A stretch of 64,000 nucleotides of DNA, from assembly GCF_900107045.1 (NCBI RefSeq), contig NZ_FNON01000005.1, positions 186,001 through 250,000 on the forward strand, read 5' to 3'. Source of the DNA: Amycolatopsis xylanica. Lineage in GTDB: Bacteria > Actinomycetota > Actinomycetes > Mycobacteriales > Pseudonocardiaceae. A model generated the notes under the pieces. It searched no databases. It saw only the letters and a list, made by a program, of their open reading frames with translations, and was not told where the DNA came from. Made by a program: the position numbers and the translations under genes. The first letter of the stretch is position 1, and each line of letters starts with the position of its first letter. Below are positions 41,148 through 49,156 of this stretch, piece after piece.

Positions 41148-42027
41148 CGCAGCCACCACCGCCGCCGCAGGAACTGCCGCCACCACAAGAACTTCCGCTG
41201 CTGCACGAACTCGAGCTGCTGCAGCTGGAACCCGAATATCCGCTGCTCCAGCCGCCGCCGCTGCTGGCGACCGGGAGCATCAGCGCCGCGCTGAGCGCCG
41301 GGTCCGGGTACATCGTCATGCCGCCGACGGCGACGAGTCCCGCCGCGCCCGCCAGCACCGCGTTGTGGTGCCCTGTCCGGCTTTTCTCCTTGCTCAGCTC
41401 GCTCTGGCCCTTGGCGGTCGGCTTGGCCTTGATCGGCCGCTTGGCCACCACGCGGGCGATCAGCGTGGCCACCACCGCGACGATCACCAGCGCGGTGAGG
41501 TAGCCGACCGGGCGGTTGAGCGAAAGCCCGTTCACCCAGCGGGCGAAGCCGATGGCCAAAACCGCCAGGTAGAGCCAGAAAACGACCTTCCGGATGGTCC
41601 GCGTCCGGCTGTTCGGCACGATCAGCCCGCGCCGTTCGAGGTCGGTGGCGAGCGCCTTGAGCTCGGCGGAGCTGCGCATCCGGACCATGATGCTCAAGGT
41701 CGACTTGCCGGTCGCCGTCTTGACCACCGCGGCTTCCAGCGGATCGCCGGGAATCGCGCCGGTCGCCCGGATCTTGCGGTCACTGCTGACCCGCAGCAGC
41801 CCGCGCTCGACCAGCGCGGCGATGAGCGTCTCGATCACGCGGTTCTGGCCGCCTGCCAGGTAGGCGTATTCGTACACGGTGAGCGGGCGTCCGGTGTCGA
41901 TCGCGGTCGTCGGCTTCGCGATCCGCGCACCGATGCCCAGGATGAACCGCACCACCAGCGGTGCGATCAACAGTCCGATGTAGATCTGGATGAATGCCGG
42001 TCCCGAGATTCCCCAAGGGTTTTCCAT
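41140..42027 (-). CDS. TIGR04222-type membrane protein with a hexad-repeat Cys tail
   Basis: A 295-residue membrane protein. Helices lie at about 12-31, 146-164 and 174-194; between the first two is a soluble part (LTVYEYAYLAGGQNRVIETL, then ALVERGLLRVSSDRKI) typical of the TIGR04222 family. After AGAAGLVAVGGMTMYPDP comes a Gly/Ser tail with Cys at 269, 275, 281, 287 and 293, exactly six residues apart, ending CGG. All five intervening quintets are only Ser and Gly. ATG 42027 has GGGGAAG upstream. The next gene, a DUF692 iron enzyme, starts inside the tail's last codons. I infer the tail is a substrate for that enzyme. Function unknown. Confidence 0.85.
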   Translation of the reverse strand: MENPWGISGPAFIQIYIGLLIAPLVVRFILGIGARIAKPTTAIDTGRPLTVYEYAYLAGGQNRVIETLIAALVERGLLRVSSDRKIRATGAIPGDPLEAAVVKTATGKSTLSIMVRMRSSAELKALATDLERRGLIVPNSRTRTIRKVVFWLYLAVLAIGFARWVNGLSLNRPVGYLTALVIVAVVATLIARVVAKRPIKAKPTAKGQSELSKEKSRTGHHNAVLAGAAGLVAVGGMTMYPDPALSAALMLPVASSGGGWSSGYSGSSCSSSSSCSSGSSCGGGSSCGGGGGCGG

Positions 42028-42140
42028 CGCGCTTCCCCTCCCATCCGGGTGTCGGTCCACCGTAATGGCCGAGTGAAGAGAGCGTAGAGCCTGTGACCCG
42101 GTTCGAGAGCTCGACTTAAGGCAAGCTTGAGGGGGCAATT

Positions 42141-42821
42141 TCAGGTCGAGCTGGCTTGCAAGGCCTTGGCCAGCCTCGCGTCGGGGTAGCGGCGCAGCCC
42201 GCCGACCGCGACCAGCCCGGCGGCGCCGTCGACCGCGGACCGGTCCCCACGTGCCATTTCGTAGGATTTCAGCCCGGCGAGCGTGGGCCTCGGCTGCTTC
42301 CGCTCCTTGGCCAGGAACGCTGCGCCCGCCATCGCCGCGACCACCAGCGGCAGGAGTAAAGGCCATTTCCAGCTGATGACGCCGAGCGTGAGCACCAAGG
42401 TGTACACGGCGCATACGGCCCACCACACACGGCGACGCAGCCGTTCCGGAGTGACCAATCCGCGTGCTTCGAGTTCGGCGGAAATCGCCCGCATCGCCGC
42501 GGAATCGGCCAGCAGCACGCGAATTCCGGCCGCGGTGACCCCTTCCGGCGCGAGCGTCGCGGCGGCAACCTCGTGCTCCAGCGGATGGACAGCGGCGACG
42601 GGCGTTCGAAACAGCCGCCCGGTGTCACTGACGCGCAGCTGCTCGCGCTCGATCATCGCCGCGACGACCGTCTCGGCGACGCGCGCCGTGCCGCCAGCCA
42701 GATAGGCGAAGTGGTACAGCGTGGGCAGGCGGCAGGCGTGCTTGGCGCCGAGCAGCAGGACACAGCCCGCGCCCACGAGCGCGGGCAGGATCAGCAACGC
42801 CAGATACGTCCACCCCGCCAT
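42141..42821 (-). CDS. TIGR04222-type membrane protein without a Cys tail
   Basis: A 226-residue paralogue of the next gene downstream. It shares the order: N-terminal helix (YLALLILPALVGAGCVLLLG), LYHFAYLAGGTARVAETVVA with MIEREQLRVSDTGRLF, a second helical hairpin near 145-170, and AAGLVAVGGLRRYPD. It then stops after KALQASST, where the paralogue continues into its Gly/Ser/Cys tail. ATG 42821 has GGAGGAG three bases upstream. The gap to the downstream paralogue is 113 bases. It may be a non-modified partner of the tailed protein, or a copy that has lost its tail. Confidence 0.8.
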   Translation of the reverse strand: MAGWTYLALLILPALVGAGCVLLLGAKHACRLPTLYHFAYLAGGTARVAETVVAAMIEREQLRVSDTGRLFRTPVAAVHPLEHEVAAATLAPEGVTAAGIRVLLADSAAMRAISAELEARGLVTPERLRRRVWWAVCAVYTLVLTLGVISWKWPLLLPLVVAAMAGAAFLAKERKQPRPTLAGLKSYEMARGDRSAVDGAAGLVAVGGLRRYPDARLAKALQASST

Positions 42822-42865
42822 GACTCCTCCAACACACAGGACGTGGAGGAGCGGCGGGAGGTTCG

Positions 42866-43297
42866 CTACTCCTTGGGGACCAGTTTCAGCGAGATCGAGT
42901 TGATGCAGTAGCGCTGGTCGGTCGGGGTGTCGTAGCCCTCGCCCTCGAAGACGTGCCCGAGGTGGCTATGGCACGAGTTGCAGAGCACCTCGATGCGCTT
43001 CATGCCCATCGTGCGGTCTTCGCGCAGCAGCACGGCGTCGGAGTCGGCCGGGTCGAAGAACGACGGCCACCCGCAGTGGCTGGGGAACTTGGTGTCACTG
43101 CGGAACAGTTCGGCACCACAGGCGCGGCACTCGTAGGAGCCGGTGGTCTCGGTGTCGGTGTACTCGCCGGTGTACGGACGTTCCGTCCCGGCCTGGCGGA
43201 GGACGGCGTACTCCTCCGGGGACAGCTGCTCACGCCATTCCTGCTCGGACTTGACCACACGCGGGGTGGCCCCGACCACGGGTTTCATGCCTTTCAC
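42866..43297 (-). CDS. msrB: Peptide-methionine (R)-S-oxide reductase
   Basis: A 143-residue repair enzyme that reduces the R form of methionine sulfoxide in proteins. The zinc site is Cys57-Cys60 (CRAC) and Cys106-Cys109 (CNSC). The catalytic Cys131 is in QRYCINSISL, and GWPSF with Cys75 just before it is present. GTG 43297 is chosen because TAACGT lies exactly seven bases upstream; ATG 43288 in frame is the alternative. The upstream membrane protein gene ends 10 bases earlier, and its stop lies inside that hexamer. Confidence 0.95.
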   Translation of the reverse strand: MKGMKPVVGATPRVVKSEQEWREQLSPEEYAVLRQAGTERPYTGEYTDTETTGSYECRACGAELFRSDTKFPSHCGWPSFFDPADSDAVLLREDRTMGMKRIEVLCNSCHSHLGHVFEGEGYDTPTDQRYCINSISLKLVPKE

Positions 43298-43307
43298 GGT
43301 TACGACG

Positions 43308-43616
43308 TTACTCCGCGAGCCACTGCAAAGCCCGTTCGACGATGTCCCAAGCGGCGACTATCACGCCGACGATGATGAGGGTGGCCAGGAAGGCGGCGAT
43401 CCACCAGCGCAGGCCACCGAGGCGGTTGCTCGAATCGGCGAAGTCGGCGACGCCGTCGATCGACGCCTCGACGGTGAAGTTGGGCCCGCAGCGTTCCATC
43501 CGGTCCAGATGTTCGGCGAACGCGCGTGCTTCGGGGTCGTGCGGATCGAGCCCGACCAGGTCCTCGTGGAAACGAGGATGCTGGCCCGGTCCGGTGGGTG
43601 GTCCGGTCTCGGCCAT
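43308..43616 (-). CDS. Small single-pass membrane protein
   Basis: A 102-residue protein. The N-terminal ~70 residues are hydrophilic (RFHEDLVGLDPHDPEARAFA, then a DGVADFADS segment); a membrane helix spans about residues 71-92 (WWIAAFLATLIIVGVIVAAW), leaving a short tail. ATG 43616 has a GGGGG ribosome site. It is just upstream of msrB in the same direction and probably shares its transcript. I do not recognise the family. Similar small membrane proteins are common in this phylum. Confidence 0.7.
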   Translation of the reverse strand: MAETGPPTGPGQHPRFHEDLVGLDPHDPEARAFAEHLDRMERCGPNFTVEASIDGVADFADSSNRLGGLRWWIAAFLATLIIVGVIVAAWDIVERALQWLAE

Positions 43617-43669
43617 GCCCCCACGGTATGCCACGGACACCGTTCGTGGCACTTATCCCGCGGCGCGTC

Positions 43670-45409
43670 TCAGCCTTGTGGCGAACCCGGTGACAGCCTG
43701 GTATCCGAATCGATCTTGACCGACCCGCCGAGGTTGATGAGCCGCCAGCCGTAGCGGGGTGCCGAGTTGATGTTGACGTTCATCGTCAGCGAGCCATCGT
43801 CGTTCGGCTTGCCGAGGTCCGAGCGCACCGTGTTCCACGAGCCGATCTTCTGCGCGGGGTCCGCCCAGTACTGCTGGAACTGCTGCTGGGTTCCGTACAC
43901 CTTCTGTGCGGCCGGGGTCAGCAGATTCCAGGCCGCGGCGCTGCCCCTGGTGGAGTCGTCGATGAAGGTCGTCATCGCCTTCGCCGCACTGCCGAAGTCG
44001 GTGACCTTGCTCTCCGTCGGCGTGGTGCCCGGCGCTCCGGCCGGAGTGCCGGAGCTGGACGGCGACTTCGGGCTGCTCTTGCCGGGCTGTTGCGACGAGC
44101 TGGAGCCGGGGCCGGAGGCCGTGCCGCCCGAGTCGTTGCCGTCGCTGCCCGAGTTCAGCACCAGGAAGACGATCACCGCGATGACCACGACCGCCGCGCC
44201 GGCGCCCGCGAACAGCAGGGTCTTGCGCTTCGAGTCGGAGTTCGGCGGCTGCGGCGCGCGCATCGGCGCGGCGGCCGACGGGACGGGCCTCGGCGGGGTC
44301 TGCGGCGGCATCGCCTGGGTCGGGCGAGGGGGAGTCATCGGCGGCGCGTAGGCCGCCGTCGGCGTGCGCGGCGGAGTCTGCGGTCCCTGCGGAGCCGGCG
44401 GGCCCTGCGGGGTGTTGCGCTGCCAGGGCGGCGGCGCGCCGTTCTCGGCCGCGACCGGTCTCCGGCCGCCCGCGCCACCACTGGGCAGCGTCGGCGAGAC
44501 GGTGATGCCGGGAAGCTGTTCGGTGCTGCGCGACGCGAGGCGGGCGAGCTGGTCGCGGGCCTCGGCCATGCTCGGCCGGTCATCCGGCTCGGGCTGCAGG
44601 AGGCTCATGACCAGCGACGTCGCCGGTCCGGCCTGCTTCGGCGGGACGATGTTGCCGTTCGCCGCCGCGTAGAGCAGCGCGAGCTGGTTCGAGGTGTCGC
44701 CGTAGGGCGTCAAGCCCTCCAGCGCCTGGTAAAGCGTGGCGCCGAGCGCGAAGACGTCCGAGCTGGGGACCGGGTCGGCGCCCCTGGCCAGCTCTGGCGC
44801 CAGGTAGGCGGGGGTGCCGCCGATCAGGCCGGTCTGGGTGAGCGCCATGTCGCCGGCGGCCCGCGAGATGCCGAAGTCCGTGAGCTTGGCGACGCCGTTG
44901 CCGTCGATCAGGATGTTGCCCGGTTTGACGTCGCGGTGGACGATCCCGGCGCGGTGCGCGGCCAGCAGCGCCGAGGCGACCTGCTCACCGATGCGCGCGA
45001 CCTGGCCGACCGGCAGCGTCGGGTTCTGGGCCAGCACGGCCGACAGGCTGGGCCCGTCGACGAACTCCATCACCAGGCATGGGTCACCGCCGTGCTCGGC
45101 GATGTCGAACACGACGATGGCGTTCGGGTGCTGGAAGCGAGCCGCGTTCTTCGCCTCGCGCATGGCGCGCTGGCGCATGTTGTCGCGCTCGGCCTCGGAC
45201 ACCCCCGGCTGGGCGAGGATCTGCTTGACGGCCACGGAGCGTTCGAGGCGCACGTCGATGGCGCGCCAGACGACCCCCATGGCACCGCTGCCGATGTGTT
45301 CGACCAGGCGATAGTGCCCTGCGATCAGTTGCCCGGTGTCGATGGCGCCTGCTCCTCGGAAATCTCCGCGATGATGGCTGTTGGTCAGCGCGAACCCCGC
45401 CTCGCGCAC
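43670..45409 (-). CDS. Membrane Ser/Thr protein kinase (PknB-like)
   Basis: A 579-residue receptor-type kinase. The kinase domain spans about 32-290: the Gly loop IGSGAMGVVWRA, Lys in SVAVKQIL, HRDVKPGNIL, DFGISRAAGD and GGTPAYLAPELARG. A Pro-rich linker follows to about 395, then one membrane helix (FAGAGAAVVVIAVIVFLVL), then a Ser/Gly-rich stalk and an external domain (about 470-579) with YGTQQQFQQYW and GWRLINLGGSVKID. No PASTA repeats are seen, so ligand sensing differs from PknB. GTG 45409 has TACACT seven bases upstream and no ribosome site, consistent with a leaderless message. Targets are unknown. Confidence 0.93.
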   Translation of the reverse strand: MREAGFALTNSHHRGDFRGAGAIDTGQLIAGHYRLVEHIGSGAMGVVWRAIDVRLERSVAVKQILAQPGVSEAERDNMRQRAMREAKNAARFQHPNAIVVFDIAEHGGDPCLVMEFVDGPSLSAVLAQNPTLPVGQVARIGEQVASALLAAHRAGIVHRDVKPGNILIDGNGVAKLTDFGISRAAGDMALTQTGLIGGTPAYLAPELARGADPVPSSDVFALGATLYQALEGLTPYGDTSNQLALLYAAANGNIVPPKQAGPATSLVMSLLQPEPDDRPSMAEARDQLARLASRSTEQLPGITVSPTLPSGGAGGRRPVAAENGAPPPWQRNTPQGPPAPQGPQTPPRTPTAAYAPPMTPPRPTQAMPPQTPPRPVPSAAAPMRAPQPPNSDSKRKTLLFAGAGAAVVVIAVIVFLVLNSGSDGNDSGGTASGPGSSSSQQPGKSSPKSPSSSGTPAGAPGTTPTESKVTDFGSAAKAMTTFIDDSTRGSAAAWNLLTPAAQKVYGTQQQFQQYWADPAQKIGSWNTVRSDLGKPNDDGSLTMNVNINSAPRYGWRLINLGGSVKIDSDTRLSPGSPQG

Positions 45410-45416
45410 CCGATCG

Positions 45417-45422
45417 AGTGTA
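45417..45422 (-). promoter_or_regulatory. -10 element of the Ser/Thr kinase gene, leaderless
   Basis: TACACT on the minus strand with exactly seven bases to the GTG start and no ribosome site. Confidence 0.5.
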
Positions 45423-45446
45423 GCGGGCTGACGTTCGCGATCTGCG

Positions 45447-46121
45447 TCAGCCAGCCGTAGAACTCGTCACGTACTCCGGCTCGGCGACCGGCGGTACCCG
45501 GCGCTTGAAGGTCCTGACCAGGCCGATCGCGCCCAGGGCGGCGAATCCGGCGTAGCAGGCGAGCAGCGCGGGCGGCGTGTTGCCGGTCAGCGCGTCGCCG
45601 AGCACGACCACCGCGATGGTGCCCGGGAGGCTACCCAGCGCTGTGCCCAGCAGATACGGCGTCAGCCGGACGGAGGAAACGCCGCAGCAGTAGCTCATCG
45701 GCGCGAACGGGACCACCGGGATCAGCCGCAGCGAGGTGATCGCCAGCACACCGCCGTCGGAGAGGTGCTCGTTGACCACGCGCACCGACCTGCGGTGCAG
45801 ATGCCGGGCCACCAGGTCGCGGCCGAGCAGCCTGGCCAGCCCGAACGACAACCCGGAGGCGATCGTGGTGGCGAGGATGCCGATCAAGATGCCCGCGGTC
45901 GCGCCCAGCAGCAGCCCGCCCGCGAGGTTGAAGACCGTTCGCGGGATCGGGGCGACCGTGAGGACCGTGTAGGCGAGGAAGAACAGCCACGGCGTCGCCG
46001 GGCCGAGCTCGCCCGCCCAGACGCGCAGTTCGGCGGGGGAGGGGATCGGCAGCAGCACCGCGGCCGCCACGAGCACGGCGAGCAGCGCGAGCGCCACGAC
46101 CAGTTTGGTTCTCCCCGACAT
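45447..46121 (-). CDS. TVP38/TMEM64 (DedA-like) membrane protein
   Basis: A 224-residue membrane protein of the SNARE-associated/TVP38 family. It has five or six hydrophobic segments, the motif APIPRTVFNLAGGLLLGATA and RLIPVVPFAPMSYCCGVSSV, both typical. Relatives take part in lipid or envelope maintenance. ATG 46121 is preferred over GTG 46130 because TACCGT lies exactly seven bases upstream, a leaderless pattern mirrored in the divergent polymerase gene. The C-terminal tail is basic then acidic. Confidence 0.85.
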   Translation of the reverse strand: MSGRTKLVVALALLAVLVAAAVLLPIPSPAELRVWAGELGPATPWLFFLAYTVLTVAPIPRTVFNLAGGLLLGATAGILIGILATTIASGLSFGLARLLGRDLVARHLHRRSVRVVNEHLSDGGVLAITSLRLIPVVPFAPMSYCCGVSSVRLTPYLLGTALGSLPGTIAVVVLGDALTGNTPPALLACYAGFAALGAIGLVRTFKRRVPPVAEPEYVTSSTAG

Positions 46122-46128
46122 GGCACCC

Positions 46129-46152
46129 ACGGTACCGATCCGGGATTACCGT
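46129..46152. promoter_or_regulatory. Back-to-back leaderless promoters
   Basis: Minus-strand TACCGT at 46129-46134 has seven bases to ATG 46121; plus-strand TACCGT at 46147-46152 has seven bases to ATG 46160. The two -10 elements are identical and separated by only 12 bases, so the two polymerases would compete for this site. No ribosome site precedes either gene. Confidence 0.55.
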
Positions 46153-46159
46153 GGACGGC

Positions 46160-47179
46160 ATGCCCAAGCACGGCGATCCGATCGAGTACCAGGTAGGCGA
46201 GCGCACGGTCAGGGTGAGCAGCCCCGACAAGCCGTATTTCCCCGAGCGGGGGTTCACGAAGCGGCAGGTGGTGGAGTACTACATCGCCGTCGGGGAGCCG
46301 CTGCTGCGGGCGATCGGCGAGCGGCCGACCACGCTCAAGCGCTACCTCGACGGCGTCACGGGGGACTGGTTCTACGCCAAGCGGGTGCCGAAGGGCGCAC
46401 CCGAGTGGGTGGAGACCGCCAAGATCACCTTCCCCTCTGGCCGGACGGCCGAGGAGGTCTGCCCGACCGAGCCGGCCGTGTTCGCCTGGGCGGCGAACCT
46501 CGGCACCTTCGACTTCCACCCGTGGCCGGTGCGCCGCCCCGACGTCGATCACCCGGACGAGCTCCGCATCGACGTCGACCCGCCGGACGAGGCGAGTTTC
46601 GGCGACGCGGTCGAGGTCGCTTGCTGCGTGCGTGAGGTGCTGGCCGACGCCGGGCTGACCGGGTACCCGAAGACCTCGGGCGGGCGCGGCGTGCACGTGC
46701 TGGTCCGGATCCGGCCGGAGTGGGACTTCATCGACGTCCGGCACGCGGTGATCGCGCTCGGCCGCGAGGTCGAACGGCGGATGCCCGGGAAGGCGACCAT
46801 CTCGTGGTGGAAGGAGGAGCGCGGCGGCCGGGTGTTCATCGACTACAACCAGGCGGCCCGCGACCGGACCGTCGCGTCCAGCTGGTCCGTCCGGGGGACG
46901 CCCAAGGCGACCGTGTCGGCTCCGGTCACCTGGGACGAGCTCACCGAGGTGCACCCGGACGACTTCGACATCTTGTCCGTACCGGTCCGCCTCGCCGAGG
47001 TCGGTGATCCGCACGCCGAGCTGGACTCGGTCACGCACGGTATCGAAACGTTGCTCGAGTGGTACGCACGTGATGAACGTGACTTGGGAGTCGCCGAGCT
47101 GCCTTATCCGCCCGATTATCCGAAAATGCCTGGTGAGCCCAAGCGCGTCCAACCGAGTAAAGCGCGATCCGATACTTAA
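46160..47179 (+). CDS. Stand-alone LigD-type primase-polymerase domain protein
   Basis: A 339-residue archaeo-eukaryotic primase-fold polymerase, as in the polymerase domain of bacterial LigD. Blocks are FPERGFTKRQVVEYYIAVG, RYLDGVTGDWFYAKRVP, the metal-binding DELRIDVDPPDEASF, and KTSGGRGVHVLVRI followed by RVFIDYNQAARDRTVASSWS. Family knowledge: it inserts nucleotides or ribonucleotides at DNA ends in repair, including non-homologous end joining. No ligase, Ku or nuclease domain is fused or adjacent, so it is a mycobacterial PolD-type stand-alone form. ATG 46160 is supported by TACCGT seven bases upstream. Confidence 0.9.
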   Translation: MPKHGDPIEYQVGERTVRVSSPDKPYFPERGFTKRQVVEYYIAVGEPLLRAIGERPTTLKRYLDGVTGDWFYAKRVPKGAPEWVETAKITFPSGRTAEEVCPTEPAVFAWAANLGTFDFHPWPVRRPDVDHPDELRIDVDPPDEASFGDAVEVACCVREVLADAGLTGYPKTSGGRGVHVLVRIRPEWDFIDVRHAVIALGREVERRMPGKATISWWKEERGGRVFIDYNQAARDRTVASSWSVRGTPKATVSAPVTWDELTEVHPDDFDILSVPVRLAEVGDPHAELDSVTHGIETLLEWYARDERDLGVAELPYPPDYPKMPGEPKRVQPSKARSDT

Positions 47180-47269
47180 GTTGTTTCGGCCGAACGGGTA
47201 ACGTCGTAGGGCGCAGCCGCGACTATGCGCAATACATGACGCTCGGCCGAACCCAGGAGGATTGCCGGC

Positions 47270-47662
47270 ATGGACGATCTGGTCGCCTTCCTCAAGGCCA
47301 GAGTGACCGAACGGCAGTCGTTGATCATGCGCGCCGTCAAGAAGACCAAATCCGGCGAGCGGCTCGACCGCGGCGAGTCGAAGGTCGTGATCGAGAAGCG
47401 CATCCGCGCGCTGACCGAGCTCGAGCTCGACGTGGTCAACCAGATGGTCCAGGAGTCCGAGACGGTGCGCCGGATCTTGGCGACGCACCGCACGGCGGTC
47501 AACGACCAGGTGCCCGGTTTCCCGCTCTACGGCAGGGACTACTGGTGTGAGACGTGTCATGTCCCGTCGGACGAGGCAGGCTCGAACTGGTGCATGACGC
47601 TGCGGCTTCTCGCGCTGCCGTACGTGGACCACAAGGAGTACAACGACGCCTGGAAGCCGTAG
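47270..47662 (+). CDS. DUF6221-like small protein
   Basis: A 130-residue soluble protein. It starts MDDLVAFLKARVTERQSLIM, has a CETCHVPSDEAGSNWC segment with three Cys, and ends with LRLLALPYVDHKEYNDAW, which I recall as the hallmark of the DUF6221 family of actinobacteria. ATG 47270 has AGGAGG nine bases upstream. The Cys residues could bind zinc. The function is unknown. It stands alone in the plus direction after the polymerase gene. Confidence 0.75.
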   Translation: MDDLVAFLKARVTERQSLIMRAVKKTKSGERLDRGESKVVIEKRIRALTELELDVVNQMVQESETVRRILATHRTAVNDQVPGFPLYGRDYWCETCHVPSDEAGSNWCMTLRLLALPYVDHKEYNDAWKP

Positions 47663-47733
47663 GGCGTGCTTCCTCAGTCTGGAAACACGCCCTAGGCCGG
47701 GAATGATCTCCGGCGGCCGGCGTTGCTGTTTGT

Positions 47734-48744
47734 GTGCTGCCGTCCCGATTTTCCGTGCTCGACCGTTCACCCGTTCGCGCGAACTCGTCGCCCGGTGCGG
47801 CCCTGCGTGAGACCGTCGCGTTCGCGCGGGAGATCGAAGCGCTGGGGTACCACAGGTTCTGGGTTTCCGAGCATCACAGCGTTCCCGGCATCGCGGGCGC
47901 CGCTCCGCTGGTGCTCGCTTCGGCCGTCGCGGCGGCGACTTCGACCATCCGGGTCGGCACCGGCGGGGTGATGCTGCCGAACCATCCGCCGCTCGTGGTC
48001 GCGGAACAGTTCGGGGTGCTGGAATCGCTGTTTCCCGGCCGGATCGACATGGGATTGGGGCGTTCCGTCGGCTTCACCGGCGGAATCCGCCGTGCGCTGG
48101 GGCACGGCAAGGACGACGCCGAACGCTTCGGCGAGCAGGTTTCCGAGCTGCTGGGCTATTTCGACGGGACGCAGGAGCGGCATCCCGGCGTGCACGCGGT
48201 CGCCGCCGAGGGCACGCGGGTGCCCGCGTTCCTGCTCGCGACCGGCGCCGGCGCGGACCTCGCGGCCGAACTCGGGCTGCCACTCGTGATCGGCGCCATT
48301 CGCGGGGAAAAGGCGATGATCGACGCGATAGCCCGCTATCGCGACAATTTCCGACAATCATCCTTCGGTCCCGCGTATGTGATCGTTTCCACGGCCGTGT
48401 CGGTGGCCGGGAATTCAGCGCGGGCGCGCGATCTTTTACTCCCGGAAGCGTGGTCGACGACCTATTCGCGCACCCGCGGCGAGTTCCCGCCGCTGCTCGC
48501 ACCGGACCAGGTGCGCGCGCTCTCGATCACCGACCGTGAGCGGGAACGGCTGGATCAGGCCCTCGCCGGTCAGATCCACGGCACCGAGTCCGAGGTGCTG
48601 GACCGGCTCGAAGGACTCGCCGGGCGCACCGGCGCGGACGAGTTCCTGATCACCACCGCGAGCCATGACCGCGCCGAGCTGCTCGAGTCGTATCGCAGGC
48701 TCGCTGGCCTGGTGCGCGCCGGAGTTGCTACTGTCGCCGGGTGA
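47734..48744 (+). CDS. MsnO8-like LLM class flavin oxidoreductase
   Basis: A 336-residue luciferase-superfamily enzyme. It begins RFSVLDRSPVRANSSPGAAL and has ALGYHRFWVSEHHSVPGIAG, TSTIRVGTGGVMLPNHPPLV and FGVLESLFPGRIDMGLGRSVG, a pattern shared with alkanal monooxygenase-like and MsnO8-type proteins. GTG 47734 lacks a clear ribosome site but fits the family start. It should use FMN to oxidise a small organic substrate. No partner reductase is beside it. Confidence 0.88.
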   Translation: MLPSRFSVLDRSPVRANSSPGAALRETVAFAREIEALGYHRFWVSEHHSVPGIAGAAPLVLASAVAAATSTIRVGTGGVMLPNHPPLVVAEQFGVLESLFPGRIDMGLGRSVGFTGGIRRALGHGKDDAERFGEQVSELLGYFDGTQERHPGVHAVAAEGTRVPAFLLATGAGADLAAELGLPLVIGAIRGEKAMIDAIARYRDNFRQSSFGPAYVIVSTAVSVAGNSARARDLLLPEAWSTTYSRTRGEFPPLLAPDQVRALSITDRERERLDQALAGQIHGTESEVLDRLEGLAGRTGADEFLITTASHDRAELLESYRRLAGLVRAGVATVAG

Positions 48745-48866
48745 CTGCCGGGTCGGCCTTGAGCCATGAGCAGACGGGGTGCCCGGCCAGGGCTTGACCG
48801 CCCGTGGCCCGCCGCCTTCCGTGCGTTCTCCGCTGGGGAAACGTGCACGGGAAGGAGGTGAAAAGC

Positions 48867-49103
48867 ATGTCTCCCACACAGATTCCACTGCCGGTATGGC
48901 AGGACTTCGTCGCGCGTCACAGCGCCGGCGGGGTGCTCGACGGGCTCGTCACCCAGGTGCTGCCCTTCGGCGCGTTCGTCGAGGTCGCCGACGGCGTCCA
49001 AGGCCTGCTGCCGAGGGTCGCCACCGAACTGGGTGCCCGCATCGCGGTGAAGATCGACCGGATCGACGTCGAGAACCGCCGCTTCAGCCTGGTGCGGGCC
49101 TAG
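48867..49103 (+). CDS. Single-S1-domain RNA-binding protein
   Basis: A 78-residue protein that is almost entirely one S1 domain: VLDGLVTQVLPFGAFVEVAD, GVQGLLPRV, then VAVKIDRIDVENRRFSLVRA (IAVKIDRIDVENRRFSL). It should bind RNA or single-stranded nucleic acid. ATG 48867 has a perfect GGAGGTG site upstream (48854-48860), stronger than most genes here, which suggests high expression. It is preceded by 120 bases without other features. Its RNA partner is unknown. Confidence 0.85.
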   Translation: MSPTQIPLPVWQDFVARHSAGGVLDGLVTQVLPFGAFVEVADGVQGLLPRVATELGARIAVKIDRIDVENRRFSLVRA

Positions 49104-49156
49104 CGGCTCTGCCGTGTGCCGGTTGCCTCCGTGACCGGCACACGGCGCTCGCCGGG

